Below, one piece after another: positions 19,889 through 30,500 of a stretch of 64,000 nucleotides of DNA. The translations under genes were made by a program, and so were the position numbers. Source of the DNA: Desmonostoc muscorum LEGE 12446 (lineage in GTDB: Bacteria; Cyanobacteriota; Cyanobacteriia; Cyanobacteriales; Nostocaceae); assembly GCF_015207005.2 (NCBI RefSeq), contig NZ_JADEXS020000001.1, positions 6,595,001-6,659,000 of the forward strand, read 5' to 3'. The notes under the pieces are model-generated. The model saw only the letters and a list, made by a program, of their open reading frames with translations. It was not told where the DNA came from and made no database searches. The first letter of the stretch is position 1. Each line of letters begins with the position of its first letter.

Positions 19889-22800
19889 TGGTAGTTCCAC
19901 TTTGAACCAGGTGCGGATACGTGAAACCAGTTGCGTTGCTAGTAGTGAATGTCCTCCAAGTTCAAAGAAGTTATCATGTATGCCCACAAGCTCTAGTTTC
20001 AGCACTTGCGCCCAAAGGATTGCCAGCATTTCCTCAATGGGTGTACGCGGAGCGACATATTTTTCTAGCAGTGTGGTGTCTAAGTCTGGTTTTGGTAGGG
20101 CACGGCGGTCTATTTTGCCGTTGGGAGTCAGGGGTAAGGATTCCAAGATGACAAAAGCACTTGGCACCATGTACTCTGGCAGCTTTGCTTTAAGGAATTC
20201 TCGTAGTTCGCTGATTGCGGGTTTACAGTCCTGATGCGCTACCCAGTAGGCGACTAAGCGTTTATCACCAGGGGTATCTTCCCGGACAATGACACAACAT
20301 ACTTGCACATCACTATGTTGGCTCAATACTGCTTCAATTTCGCTCAACTCGATGCGGAAACCACGTATTTGTACTTGATTATCAATGCGCCCTAAGTATT
20401 CAATATTTCCATCTGGTAAATAGCGTGCCAAATCCCCCGTCTTATATAATTTTGACTTTTGACCTTTGACTTTTGACTTGTCAAAGGGGTTGGGGATGAA
20501 TTTTTCTTGTGTTAACTCTGGACGGTTAAGGTAGCCTTTTGCTAATCCTGCACCACCAATATGCAATTCTCCTGGTACACCTACAGGTACTGGCTGTAAA
20601 TCAGAATCTAGGATGTAAATTTCAACATTGGCTATGGGGCGACCGATGGATGGTGAGATATTATTATCCTGCCCATTAGAAACTACTAGTCCTGAAGTTG
20701 CGACAACAGTATTTTCAGTTGGGCCATAATTATTCACTACCTGGAAAGGGACTAAACCTGATGGATATCGATGAAGCTTATCCCCCCCAGTTAGCATAGT
20801 TCGCAAAGTTGTACTTTCTGGCCATTCCAGAGACAATAATTGCTCTGCCATTGGTGTTGGCAGAAAACTGATAGTGATCTTTTTCGATTGCAACCAATCT
20901 TGCAAATCCACTGGGGATAAAAGAATTTCAGGTTTGACTAAATATATACTTGCTCCTGCGGTCAGGTAAGGCCACAACTCCCATACCGCAGCATCAAATG
21001 CTGTCCCTGCTAGCTGAGTAGCTTTGTCTAAGGTCGTGATTTTAAAAGTACGTTGATGCCAGAACACCAAATTTAATAATCCTTGATGGGCAATCAGCAC
21101 TCCCTTGGGTTGACCTGTAGAACCGGAGGTGTAAATCACATAAGCCAAGTTAGCTGCTTGTGTCTCAGTGATGAGATTATCCTGACTTAACTGAGAAATA
21201 AGCTGCCAGTCAGTATCTAAACAAATACGCTGTGCAGTATGCTCAGGCAGTCTGTCGAGGAGTTTCTGCTGAGTCAGCAACACTGAAACTTGAGCATCTT
21301 CTAACATCAAACGCAAACGCTCGGTAGGATAGTCTGAAGCAAGTGGCAAATAAGCGCCACCCGCCTTTAGTATCCCTAGCAGTCCCACCACCATTTCTAA
21401 GGAACGCTCTACACAAATACCCACTAGCACATCGGCTTTCACACCCAAAGACTTGAGGTAGTGCGCCAACTGATTAGCGCGACAGTTTAATTGGTGGTAT
21501 GTAAGATGTTGGTTTTCATACACCACTGCTACAGCATCGGGAGTACGTTCAACCTGCTCCTCAAATAACTGATGAATACATTTATCTTGGGGATAATCTA
21601 CCCCTGTATCATTCCACTTTAGTAATAACTGCTGTTGCTCAACTTCTGTTAGCAGAGGCAATTGTGAAATCTGCTCAATAGGGTTAGCAACAATTCCTTC
21701 CAGCAATGTTTGGAAATGCCCCCTCATCCGCTCGATTGTGCTGGCATCGAACAAGTCAGCATTGTACTGCCACACACTCACCAATCCAGTTGCAGTGTTC
21801 TGCATTGATAAAGTTAAATCAAACTTGGCAGTTGCGCTTTGGGCTGGCAATGAACTGATAGTTAAGCCAGCAAGCTCTATCTCAGACATAGGCGCATTCT
21901 GAAGGACAAACATCACCTGAAACAGTGGCGTATAGCTGAGGTCGCGTTGTGGCTGTAATGCTTTTACCAACTCTTCAAAGGGCAAGTCTGGATGAACGTA
22001 AGCTTGCAGTGTCACCTGCCGCACTCGACTGAGCAATTGCTGAAAACTGGGGTTGCCTGACAAATCGGTACGTAATACTAAAGTGTTGACAAAAAAGCCA
22101 ATTAACCCTTCAAGTTCCAAGCGATCGCGGTTAGCAATGGGCGTACCCACTACAATATCATCGGAGCCTGTATAGCGATAAAGCAAGGTAACATAAGCTG
22201 CGAACAGCGTCATGAATAGGGTGGCTCCCTCTTGCCTAGTGAAATTAGCAAGTGCTTCACTCAGTTCAACTGAAAATTTTCCATATTGAATTTCGCCCCG
22301 GAATGTTTGAATCGCTGGTCTTGGTCTGTCTGTGGGTAATTCTAGTAAGGTAGGAGCGTTTTTGAGTAGTTGCTTCCAGTAATCAAGCTGTGTTTGGAGT
22401 ACTTCTGTTTGCAACCATTGCCGTTGCCAAATAGTAAAGTCGGCATACTGAATTGGTAGCTCAGGTAGCTCTGGCGACAAATTATTGCAGAGGCCTGAGT
22501 AAATGGTTGCTAACTCGCGCATCAATACGCCTATTGACCAACCATCCACTACAATGTGGTGTATTGTTAGTACCAAAGCGTGTTCTAACTCTGTGAGTTT
22601 AACCACAGAAGCTCGGATTAAAGAAGAACTAGCAAGGTCAAAGGGTCGATTAGCTTCAGTTGTGGCTAATTTTTGGCAAGCTATTTCTCTTTCACTTTCA
22701 GGTAGTTCTGATAGGTCTACTATTGGCACACTTAAAGTTAAGCTGTCAGTAATTATCTGGACTGGCTGCTCGTTGATGGTGCGAAAGTTAGTACGTAGGG

Positions 22801-23176
22801 CTTCGTGGCGATCGATAATTTTGTTGAGGCTTTGCTCTAACGCCACGACGTTCAATTTACCGTGAAGTTTTAGGGCTGCTTGTTCGTTGTAGGAGGGGTT
22901 ATCTGGTTCCAACTGGTTTAATAACCAGAGTTGTTCTTGGGCAAAAGACAGAGGTAAGTTCTGAGGACGCTCGGCTTTAATCAGGGGTAAATCTGTATCG
23001 GTGTCTGCCTTTTTTTTGTGCAGCAACAAGATAAGTTCTGCTTTATTTTTAGCTAATAAGTCACGAGTTTCTGGTGTCAATACTCCCTTGGGAGCATTAG
23101 CACGCAACTGCTCACCTTCAACCCACAACTTTACACCCTGTTTACTAAGGTCAACTACCAATTGTTCGATATTCAC
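19868..23176 (-). CDS. nosC: NRPS NosC-like, N-terminal part: TubC docking-C-A(Leu)-truncated T
   Basis: Upstream piece of the NosC-like synthetase. The start is probably the GTG at 23176, nine bases after GGAGGT; a GTG at 23197 adds seven residues. The first 55 residues form a TubC-type N-terminal docking domain (IEQLVVDLSKQG, LWVEGEQLR, LTPETRDLLAKNKAEL), suited to receiving the chain from the PKS. The C domain has HHIVVDGWS. The A domain reads DAWFLGNVVK (Leu). The carrier domain has LGGHSLLATQLVSR but is cut after VELP, and the last six residues (GSNAIL) and stop come from the IS. Removing the IS and one 8-bp repeat joins VELP to LRELFA, giving a 3748-3755 aa protein. Confidence 0.9.
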   Translation of the reverse strand: MNIEQLVVDLSKQGVKLWVEGEQLRANAPKGVLTPETRDLLAKNKAELILLLHKKKADTDTDLPLIKAERPQNLPLSFAQEQLWLLNQLEPDNPSYNEQAALKLHGKLNVVALEQSLNKIIDRHEALRTNFRTINEQPVQIITDSLTLSVPIVDLSELPESEREIACQKLATTEANRPFDLASSSLIRASVVKLTELEHALVLTIHHIVVDGWSIGVLMRELATIYSGLCNNLSPELPELPIQYADFTIWQRQWLQTEVLQTQLDYWKQLLKNAPTLLELPTDRPRPAIQTFRGEIQYGKFSVELSEALANFTRQEGATLFMTLFAAYVTLLYRYTGSDDIVVGTPIANRDRLELEGLIGFFVNTLVLRTDLSGNPSFQQLLSRVRQVTLQAYVHPDLPFEELVKALQPQRDLSYTPLFQVMFVLQNAPMSEIELAGLTISSLPAQSATAKFDLTLSMQNTATGLVSVWQYNADLFDASTIERMRGHFQTLLEGIVANPIEQISQLPLLTEVEQQQLLLKWNDTGVDYPQDKCIHQLFEEQVERTPDAVAVVYENQHLTYHQLNCRANQLAHYLKSLGVKADVLVGICVERSLEMVVGLLGILKAGGAYLPLASDYPTERLRLMLEDAQVSVLLTQQKLLDRLPEHTAQRICLDTDWQLISQLSQDNLITETQAANLAYVIYTSGSTGQPKGVLIAHQGLLNLVFWHQRTFKITTLDKATQLAGTAFDAAVWELWPYLTAGASIYLVKPEILLSPVDLQDWLQSKKITISFLPTPMAEQLLSLEWPESTTLRTMLTGGDKLHRYPSGLVPFQVVNNYGPTENTVVATSGLVVSNGQDNNISPSIGRPIANVEIYILDSDLQPVPVGVPGELHIGGAGLAKGYLNRPELTQEKFIPNPFDKSKVKGQKSKLYKTGDLARYLPDGNIEYLGRIDNQVQIRGFRIELSEIEAVLSQHSDVQVCCVIVREDTPGDKRLVAYWVAHQDCKPAISELREFLKAKLPEYMVPSAFVILESLPLTPNGKIDRRALPKPDLDTTLLEKYVAPRTPIEEMLAILWAQVLKLELVGIHDNFFELGGHSLLATQLVSRIRTWFKVELPGSNAIL

Positions 23177-23199
23177 AGAAACATTACCTCCACTCACCT

Positions 23200-23232
23200 A
23201 ATTCGTAATTCGTAATTCGTAATTCGTAATTT
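23200..23232. repeat. Heptamer repeat AATTCGT x4 between nosB and nosC
   Basis: Four tandem copies of AATTCGT followed by AATTT lie between the nosB stop and the nosC start. This is one of several heptamer arrays in the window of the type called STRR in heterocystous cyanobacteria. No protein or obvious promoter is seen in the short spacer. Confidence 0.85.
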
Positions 23233-23247
23233 AAAATTATTTATTAT

Positions 23248-26200
23248 TCAAATTGCTATTTCTTCTCTATCACTTGCACCTAAGTTTGTATCTGGATATA
23301 GTTGTTTTTGTAGCTTTGTTGCTATGTCAGCTATGGTGGGTGATTCAAATAAATTTGCTACAGATAATCGGATAGAAAAAATATTTCGTATTCGGGACAA
23401 AACTTGAACAGCTACTAAAGAATCTCCTCCTAATGTAAAAAAGTTGTCATGGATTCCCACCTGTTGGATTCCTAATAGTTCTTGCCAGATATCAGCAAGT
23501 TTTTGCTCAATCTCGTCACGGGGAGCTAGATAAGAATTAGGCAAATCCGGTCTTGAGTGGAGTGCAGATAATTTCTCTTGCTGAAAAATATCCGGCTTTG
23601 TTTGTAATGAAATCTCTGATTTGTAGTCAGTCTCTTTCTGCCTAGATTTTGTGCTAAATGCGGCTGATGCAGAAGCTTGAGCCATAATAATCTTATGTTC
23701 AAACACTTCAGTTTCAGGAAAAGCAGCAACTTGAATAAAATCTTGCTCGCGTAGTGCTTCAAACCACTGGTCTTTGATAATAAAAGGCTGACCTGGGCTG
23801 CGTCTTTTATCGTCTAAAGGTTTCAATAGCAGACTCAAACTAATATCAAAGTCTATTTTTGGCTGAATCATTTCCCACAGTAATAGAAAGCCACCAGGAG
23901 CTAATAAAGAGCGTATATGATGCAGTGTTTGATCTATGTTTCGAGTGGCGTGCAACACATGAGAGGCTATTATTACATCAAAGCTATACTTTTCAAACCC
24001 TTGCTCAGTTGGCGACTTATCTATATCTAGTAATCGATATTTGACAAATGGATAGTCCTTAAACTTATGTTCAGCTTGAGTCAGGAAGCTGCTACCAATA
24101 TTAGTAAAAGTATAGTCGGTTTGCTTGGGCGACAACACAGGTAATAATGCTTGCGTAGACACACCAGTACCCCCACCGATTTCCAGAACTCTGAGATGAA
24201 CGGATGATGGCAATGACTTGACCACCTGTTCCAAACTTGAGCGCAAAATAGAGTTGTAGTAAGTAATTAAAGGAGATTCTGAATGTGAACTATTGTTTTC
24301 TTTTTCGTAAACCAGTTCATTGAAAATCTCTAATGGTTCTTGTTCACCAACAACAACAGCAGCTAGATTTTCACCACAGCGTTGCACTAAATCTAAATCT
24401 ACTAAAGATGAAGCAGCAAACCTTGCTCTGACTTCTTCTAAATGTTCATTAATATAATCTTCTGAACATGGTACTAGTCCAGTAAACAAACTTTCTTGTT
24501 GCTGTAGTTGTCCTTGCTCAACTAGTATTTGTAACCATCTCGACAACAATTGTTGATAGCGGGGATTTATATGGTATTTCGCCAACAAACTCTCTAAGTA
24601 ATACTTTTCTTTGGGATTACTAAAAGCCCCTAATTGCTGCAATGCACAGTTGATGTAGGCTGTACATAAACTATCCAACAACTGTCTATTCTCTTGATAT
24701 GTTAATTCATTGAGTTCTGCATTTCTAGTATTTGCTTGTTTTTGCCCTCCTTGTACGAGCAATGTCCATAATTGTGATGTTGTGGGTAAGGTTTGTAACT
24801 GCCCCAAAGCCGCTTTTTCTGGGGGGTCAATCCAATAACGTTCGCGCTCAAAAGGATAAGTCGGTAAGGGAAGACGATAATATTCTTGGTGGCTATAGAA
24901 TCCAAACCAATCTATATTGACTCCAGCCAGCCAGAGTTGACCTAATGTAGTGAATAAAACATGATTGTCGGATTGCTGTTCTTGAGGATGACGTACCGAA
25001 GTCAAAACCGTTTGTGCAGCTGCTTTGTCTGGATGTTTTTTGACTAATGTAGTTAGTGTGTGCCCTGGCCCCACTTCTAGTAAGACTTGCTCAGGTGTTG
25101 CCAATAATTTCTCGACACTTTGGGCAAACAGCACTGTGGAACGCAGATGTTGAGCGTAGTACTCAGGATTTGTGGCTTGCGTAACTGTAATCCAATTACC
25201 AGTCAGGTTGGAAATATAAGGAAGTTTTGGCGCATTTAAAGTAACTTTTTTGACTCGTTCTGTAAATGCTTTTAAGATTGGTTCCATCATTTGAGAATGG
25301 AACGCATGGGAAGTATGCAGACGGCGACATTCAATCCCTTGAACAGCTAGCTGATTTTGTAGTGCATTTACTGCTGCTGTGGAACCGGAAACTACACACT
25401 GGGAGGGTTGATTAATTGCTGCAACAGAAAGTTCTGGCCCTAACAGGGATTTTATCTTGTCTGGGGGTAAGGGAATTGAAAGCATTGCTCCAGTGGGCAG
25501 TTGCTGCATCATCTGTCCGCGTGCTGCTACCAGAGATAAGGCATCTTCTAGGGAAAAAACTTCTGCTAGAGTTGCTGCTACATACTCACCAATACTGTGA
25601 CCGATCGCAGCTTGTGGTTCCACGCCATAAGACTGCCATAATTTAGCTAGGGCATACTCAATTACAAAAATAGCAGGTTGAGCAACGGCTGTTTGTTGAA
25701 GTTGCTTTGATGCCTCATCAATCTTTTCGTCACTGGGGTAAATAAGATGACGTAAATCTAGCCCTAGTAAGGGTTTAAGAACTTCTGAGCAATAATCAAC
25801 TTGTTCTTTAAATACTGTCTCAGTTTCATAAATTTCCCGCGCCATGTTCACATACTGAGAACCTTGACCAGGAAACATAAAGACAACAGACCGTTCTGTA
25901 ATCTCTGTATAGTTGGTAAAAACTTGTTGAGCTGCTAAATTACTGAGAGTTTTGACAGCATCTTCTAAGTCTTGACAAATCAACATCCGTCGGTAATTAA
26001 AACCCCGGCGACCACTATTGAGGGTATAAGCTACATCGCCTAAGTTAAGTTCTGGATGCTCTTTTAAATGCGTGATTAAATTAGCTGTTGCCTTCTCAAG
26101 CGCACTCGCAGTTTTAGCCGACAGACACAACAATTGATAATTTCTCCCCTGCTCCCTGCCCCCTGCCCCCTGCCTCAACAAAGGTGCTTCTTCTAAAATG

Positions 26201-27507
26201 ACATGAGCATTAGTACCTCCCATACCAAAAGAACTAACTCCAGCACGGCGAGGGGTGTTATTTGTTTTCCATTCAGTCAGGGTTGTATTGACATAAAAAG
26301 GACTGTTGGCAAAATCAATTTTGGGATTAGGTGTCTCGAAGTGCAAACTAGGAGGCAGCATTTTATGTTGCAGTGCTAATACAGTTTTAATCAAACCTGC
26401 CACACCTGCTGCTGTATCCAAATGTCCTAAGTTGGTTTTTAACGAACCAATCGCGCAGAAACCTTTTTTATCGGTAGTTTGATTAAAAGCTTGAGTTAAA
26501 GCGGCAATTTCAATGGGATCTCCTAAAGGTGTAGCGGTGCCATGAGCTTCGATGTAGGAAATTGTTTCGGCATCTACACCAGCTATAGCTTGAGCTTCGC
26601 CAATGACTGCTGCTTGACCGCTAACACTAGGAGCAGTGTAGCCGACTTTCATTGCACCATCATTATTAATCGCCGAGCCTTTTATGATTGCATGGATGTG
26701 GTCGCGATCGCTGATCGCATCCTTTAATCTTTTCAATACCACAATACCAGCACCGCTACCGGCAATTGTTCCTTGTGCCTTAGCATCAAAAGCACGGCAG
26801 TGTCCATCAGGAGAAAGAATCATTCCCTCTTGATGCAAATAACCTATTTTTTCGGGAATGCCTAGAGTAACTCCACCAGCTAAAGCTATGTCACATTCAC
26901 CATTTAAGAGACTTTGACAAGCAACATGAACAGCAACCAAAGAAGTAGAACAGGCTGTTTGTACATTTACTGCGGGGCCAGTCAAGTTGAGTTTATATGC
27001 AACTCGTGTTGGTAAAAAATCTTTATCGTTGGAGATTCCTAATTGGAGAGGGTCAATTGTTTCTAATAATTGATGAGGATAGAGATTATTGAGCAAATAC
27101 CTACTCATCCCTACACCACCATAAACCCCTATTAAACCATTGTAGGTTTGTGGGTCATAACCAGCTTTTTCTACCGCTTCCCAAGCCAATTCTAAAAATA
27201 GGCGTTGTTGTGGATCTATTAACTCAGCTTCTTTGGCACTATAAGCAAAGAAATTTGCATCAAATAATTCAATGTCTGATATAAGACCGCTAGCTTTTAC
27301 ATAATTAGGATTATTTAACAAATCTGGAGAAACGCCAGAATTTATTAATTCTTCATCCGTTAACCAGGAGATTGATTCTACACCATCTCGTAAGTTTTGC
27401 CAAAATAATTCAATATCTTTTGCGCCTGGGAATCTACCATTAACCGCAATTATTGCTATTTCAGAATTATTAAATTCATTATTGTTATGCATTGAATTTA
27501 TTATCAT
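23248..27507 (-). CDS. nosB: Type I PKS NosB-like: KS-AT-MT-ACP
   Basis: Single-module polyketide synthase of 1419 aa that extends the NosA peptide by one malonate. KS at about 13-445 has the active-site TACSTSL, EAHGTATPLGDP and KTNLGHLDTAAG. AT at about 535-830 has GHSIGEYVAA and HAFHS, the malonyl-type signature. A methyltransferase-like domain at about 1080-1270 shows LEIGGGTGVSTQ. ACP near 1330-1400 has LGGDSLVAVQ. No KR, DH or ER is present, so the beta-ketone should remain. The ATG lies 2 bp after the nosA stop; a second in-frame ATG is five codons later. A short repeat-derived insertion sits in the KS-AT linker near 26150-26176. Whether the MT is active is open. Confidence 0.92.
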   Translation of the reverse strand: MIINSMHNNNEFNNSEIAIIAVNGRFPGAKDIELFWQNLRDGVESISWLTDEELINSGVSPDLLNNPNYVKASGLISDIELFDANFFAYSAKEAELIDPQQRLFLELAWEAVEKAGYDPQTYNGLIGVYGGVGMSRYLLNNLYPHQLLETIDPLQLGISNDKDFLPTRVAYKLNLTGPAVNVQTACSTSLVAVHVACQSLLNGECDIALAGGVTLGIPEKIGYLHQEGMILSPDGHCRAFDAKAQGTIAGSGAGIVVLKRLKDAISDRDHIHAIIKGSAINNDGAMKVGYTAPSVSGQAAVIGEAQAIAGVDAETISYIEAHGTATPLGDPIEIAALTQAFNQTTDKKGFCAIGSLKTNLGHLDTAAGVAGLIKTVLALQHKMLPPSLHFETPNPKIDFANSPFYVNTTLTEWKTNNTPRRAGVSSFGMGGTNAHVILEEAPLLRQGAGGREQGRNYQLLCLSAKTASALEKATANLITHLKEHPELNLGDVAYTLNSGRRGFNYRRMLICQDLEDAVKTLSNLAAQQVFTNYTEITERSVVFMFPGQGSQYVNMAREIYETETVFKEQVDYCSEVLKPLLGLDLRHLIYPSDEKIDEASKQLQQTAVAQPAIFVIEYALAKLWQSYGVEPQAAIGHSIGEYVAATLAEVFSLEDALSLVAARGQMMQQLPTGAMLSIPLPPDKIKSLLGPELSVAAINQPSQCVVSGSTAAVNALQNQLAVQGIECRRLHTSHAFHSQMMEPILKAFTERVKKVTLNAPKLPYISNLTGNWITVTQATNPEYYAQHLRSTVLFAQSVEKLLATPEQVLLEVGPGHTLTTLVKKHPDKAAAQTVLTSVRHPQEQQSDNHVLFTTLGQLWLAGVNIDWFGFYSHQEYYRLPLPTYPFERERYWIDPPEKAALGQLQTLPTTSQLWTLLVQGGQKQANTRNAELNELTYQENRQLLDSLCTAYINCALQQLGAFSNPKEKYYLESLLAKYHINPRYQQLLSRWLQILVEQGQLQQQESLFTGLVPCSEDYINEHLEEVRARFAASSLVDLDLVQRCGENLAAVVVGEQEPLEIFNELVYEKENNSSHSESPLITYYNSILRSSLEQVVKSLPSSVHLRVLEIGGGTGVSTQALLPVLSPKQTDYTFTNIGSSFLTQAEHKFKDYPFVKYRLLDIDKSPTEQGFEKYSFDVIIASHVLHATRNIDQTLHHIRSLLAPGGFLLLWEMIQPKIDFDISLSLLLKPLDDKRRSPGQPFIIKDQWFEALREQDFIQVAAFPETEVFEHKIIMAQASASAAFSTKSRQKETDYKSEISLQTKPDIFQQEKLSALHSRPDLPNSYLAPRDEIEQKLADIWQELLGIQQVGIHDNFFTLGGDSLVAVQVLSRIRNIFSIRLSVANLFESPTIADIATKLQKQLYPDTNLGASDREEIAI

Positions 27508-27509
27508 TT

Positions 27510-30500
27510 TTACCTTTTTCTCTGAGAGCGATATTGTTGTCTAGATTCCAATTGTTGATTCCTTAAAGATTTAATTTCACTATGAGATTGATGACGATAA
27601 TTATTTTGCCTGATTGTATCTTCTTTATTAAGTTTAGTACTTAAATATTGGCTTAAGCTATGGATAGTTGGGTAATTAAACATATCAACTATTGACACTT
27701 CTAAACCAATTTCTTCTTGCAGTTGCTGATTAATTCGTACTAAAAGTAACGAATGACCTCCTAGCTCGAAGAAATTATTGTAAATTCCTACCTTTTCTAC
27801 TGCTAAAGCTTTTTGCCAAATGCCAGCAATGATTCTTTCTACTTCAGTATTTGGCATTACATAATTTGATAGTTCCTGTTGTAAATCTGGAGCAGGCAAG
27901 GCGCGACGGTCTACTTTACCGTTGGGTGTTAGGGGTAAAGACTCCAGCATCACAAAAGCAGTTGGCACCATATACCCAGGGAGTTTATCGTCAAGAAACT
28001 GACGCAGTTCGTCCGTTGTAGGTGTCATCTGTAAATGCGGCACTACGTAGGCGACTAAACGCTTATTACCTGAAGTTTCTTCACGAGCAATAACACAACA
28101 TGTCTGTACATCGTCATGTTGGTTCAGCAATGCTTCGATTTCTGCCAACTCAATGCGGAAGCCCCGAATTTTTACTTGATTATCAATGCGTCCCAGGTAT
28201 TCAATGTTGCCATCCGGTAAATAGCGGGCTAAATCCCCTGTTTTATAAAGCCGAGGACTGGGGACTAGGGACTGGGAATTAGGAAGAATTTCTGCTCCTC
28301 TGCTCCCCTGCTCCCCTGCTCCCCTGCTTCTTTTAAACGGATTGGCGATAAATTTCTCGATTGTCAGTTCGGGGCGGTTAAGGTAGCCTTTTGCTAACCC
28401 AACACCAGCAATATGTAACTCTCCTGGGATACCAATGGGAACTGGTTGTAGATTGCGATCTAGAATGTAAATTTGAGTGTTGGCGATCGCTCTCCCGATA
28501 CTTGGTGATATCTGTTCTTGCTCCTTGGCAACTACCAGGCCAGAAGTTGTAACAACAGTATTCTCAGTTGGGCCATAATTATTCACTAGTTGGAAGGGGA
28601 TTAAATCTGATGGATACTGATGAAGCTGATCTCCTCCAGTCAGTATGGAACGCAAAGCCAAATTTTCAGTTGGCCATTCCAAAGACAATAATTCCTGTGC
28701 TAATGGTGTTGGCAGAAAACTGATAGTAATCTTCTTGGAAATCAACCAATCTCGTAGCTTCACTAATGAGCTAAGGAACTCAGATTTGACTAAGTAGATA
28801 CTTGCTCCTGCCGTTAGGTAAGGCCATAATTCCCATACCGCAGCGTCAAATGCTGTTCCTGCTAGCTGAGTGGCTTTATCTAAGGTCGTGATTTTAAAAG
28901 TACGTTGATGCCAGAATACCAAATTTAATAATCCTTGATGGGCAATCAGCACTCCCTTGGGTTGACCCGTAGAACCGGAGGTATAAATCACATAAGCCAA
29001 ATTAGTTGCTTGTACATCTGTGATCAGATTATCCTGATTTAACTGAGAAATAAGCTGCCAGTCCGTATCTAAACAAACCAGCTTTGCTTGATGTTGGGCT
29101 AGTCTGTCAATGAGTTTCTGCTGAGTCAGCAACACTGAAACTTGAGCATCTTTTAGCATAAAGTGCAAGCGCTCAGTCGGATACTCCGGGTCAAGTGGCA
29201 AGTATGCCCCACCCGCCTTAAGAATACCTAATAGTCCCACCACCATTTCTATTGAGCGTTCCACACAAATACCCACCAGCATATCTGCGGACACTCCCAA
29301 AGACTTGAGGTAGTGGGCTAACTGGTTAGCACGACTATTCAACTCGTGGTAAGTGAGTTGTTGATCTTCAAACACAACTGCCACAGCATCAGGTGTACGC
29401 CCAACCTGCTCCTCAAACAACTGATGGATACACAAATCTTGTGGATAATCCACCTGAGTATTATTCCACTCTATTAAAAGTTGATGTTGCTCAACTTCTG
29501 TCAGTAGTGGCAGTTGAGAAATTCGCTCCTCTGGGTTAGCAATAATACCTTCAAGTAATGTCAGAAAATGACCCGTCATTCGCTCAATGGTGGAGGCATC
29601 AAACAAATCAGTGTTGTATTCCCACACCCCAACCAGTCCATTGGCAGTGTTCTCCATTCCTAAAGTCAGATCAAACTTGGTAGTTGTACTTTTTACCACC
29701 AGTGGACTGACAGTTAACCCAGTCAACTCCAATTGTTGAGATATGGGAGCATTTTGGAGGACAAACATTACTTGGAACAGTGGTGTATGACTGAGATCCC
29801 GTTCTGGCTGCAATGCTTCCACTAGCATTTCAAAAGGCAAATTCTGATGAGAGTATGCATCCATCGCCATTTCACGAACACGACCGAGTAATTCGCTAAA
29901 GCTAGGATTGCCTGCCAAATTGGTACGCATGACTAAAGTGTTGAGAAAAAAGCCAATTAACCCTTCTATCTCAGTGCGATCGCGGTTAGCAATTGGCGAA
30001 CCCACTAAAATGTCTTCTGTACCTGTGTAGCGGTAAAGTAAGGTGTCAAACGCTGCTAACAGCGTCATGAACAAAGTAACTCCTTGTTGCTGGCTTAGTT
30101 GCGTGAGTTTATCAGTTAGTTCCTTAGAGAGCGCAAACTGTTGATATGCTCCTGCGAAAGTCTGCATAGATGGTCTAGGTCGGTCAGTGGGTAGTGACAA
30201 CAAAGCTGGTGCGTTTGCCAGTTGTTGTTGCCAGTAACTCAATTGACTTTCTAAGACATCTCCTTGCAACCAGTTTCGCTGCCAAATTGCGAAATCTGCG
30301 TACTGTATCGGCAGTGGTGTTAAAGGTGACGGCTCACCTTGAGAATAAGCATTGTACAACGCTGCTAGCTCTTGAACAAACACACCCATTGACCAGCCAT
30401 CGCTGACTATGTGATGCATACACACTAATAAGGCGTGTTCTGTCTCGGACAGCACTACTAATGTTGCTCTAACTAATGCTTCAGTTGCTAGGTCAAAGGG

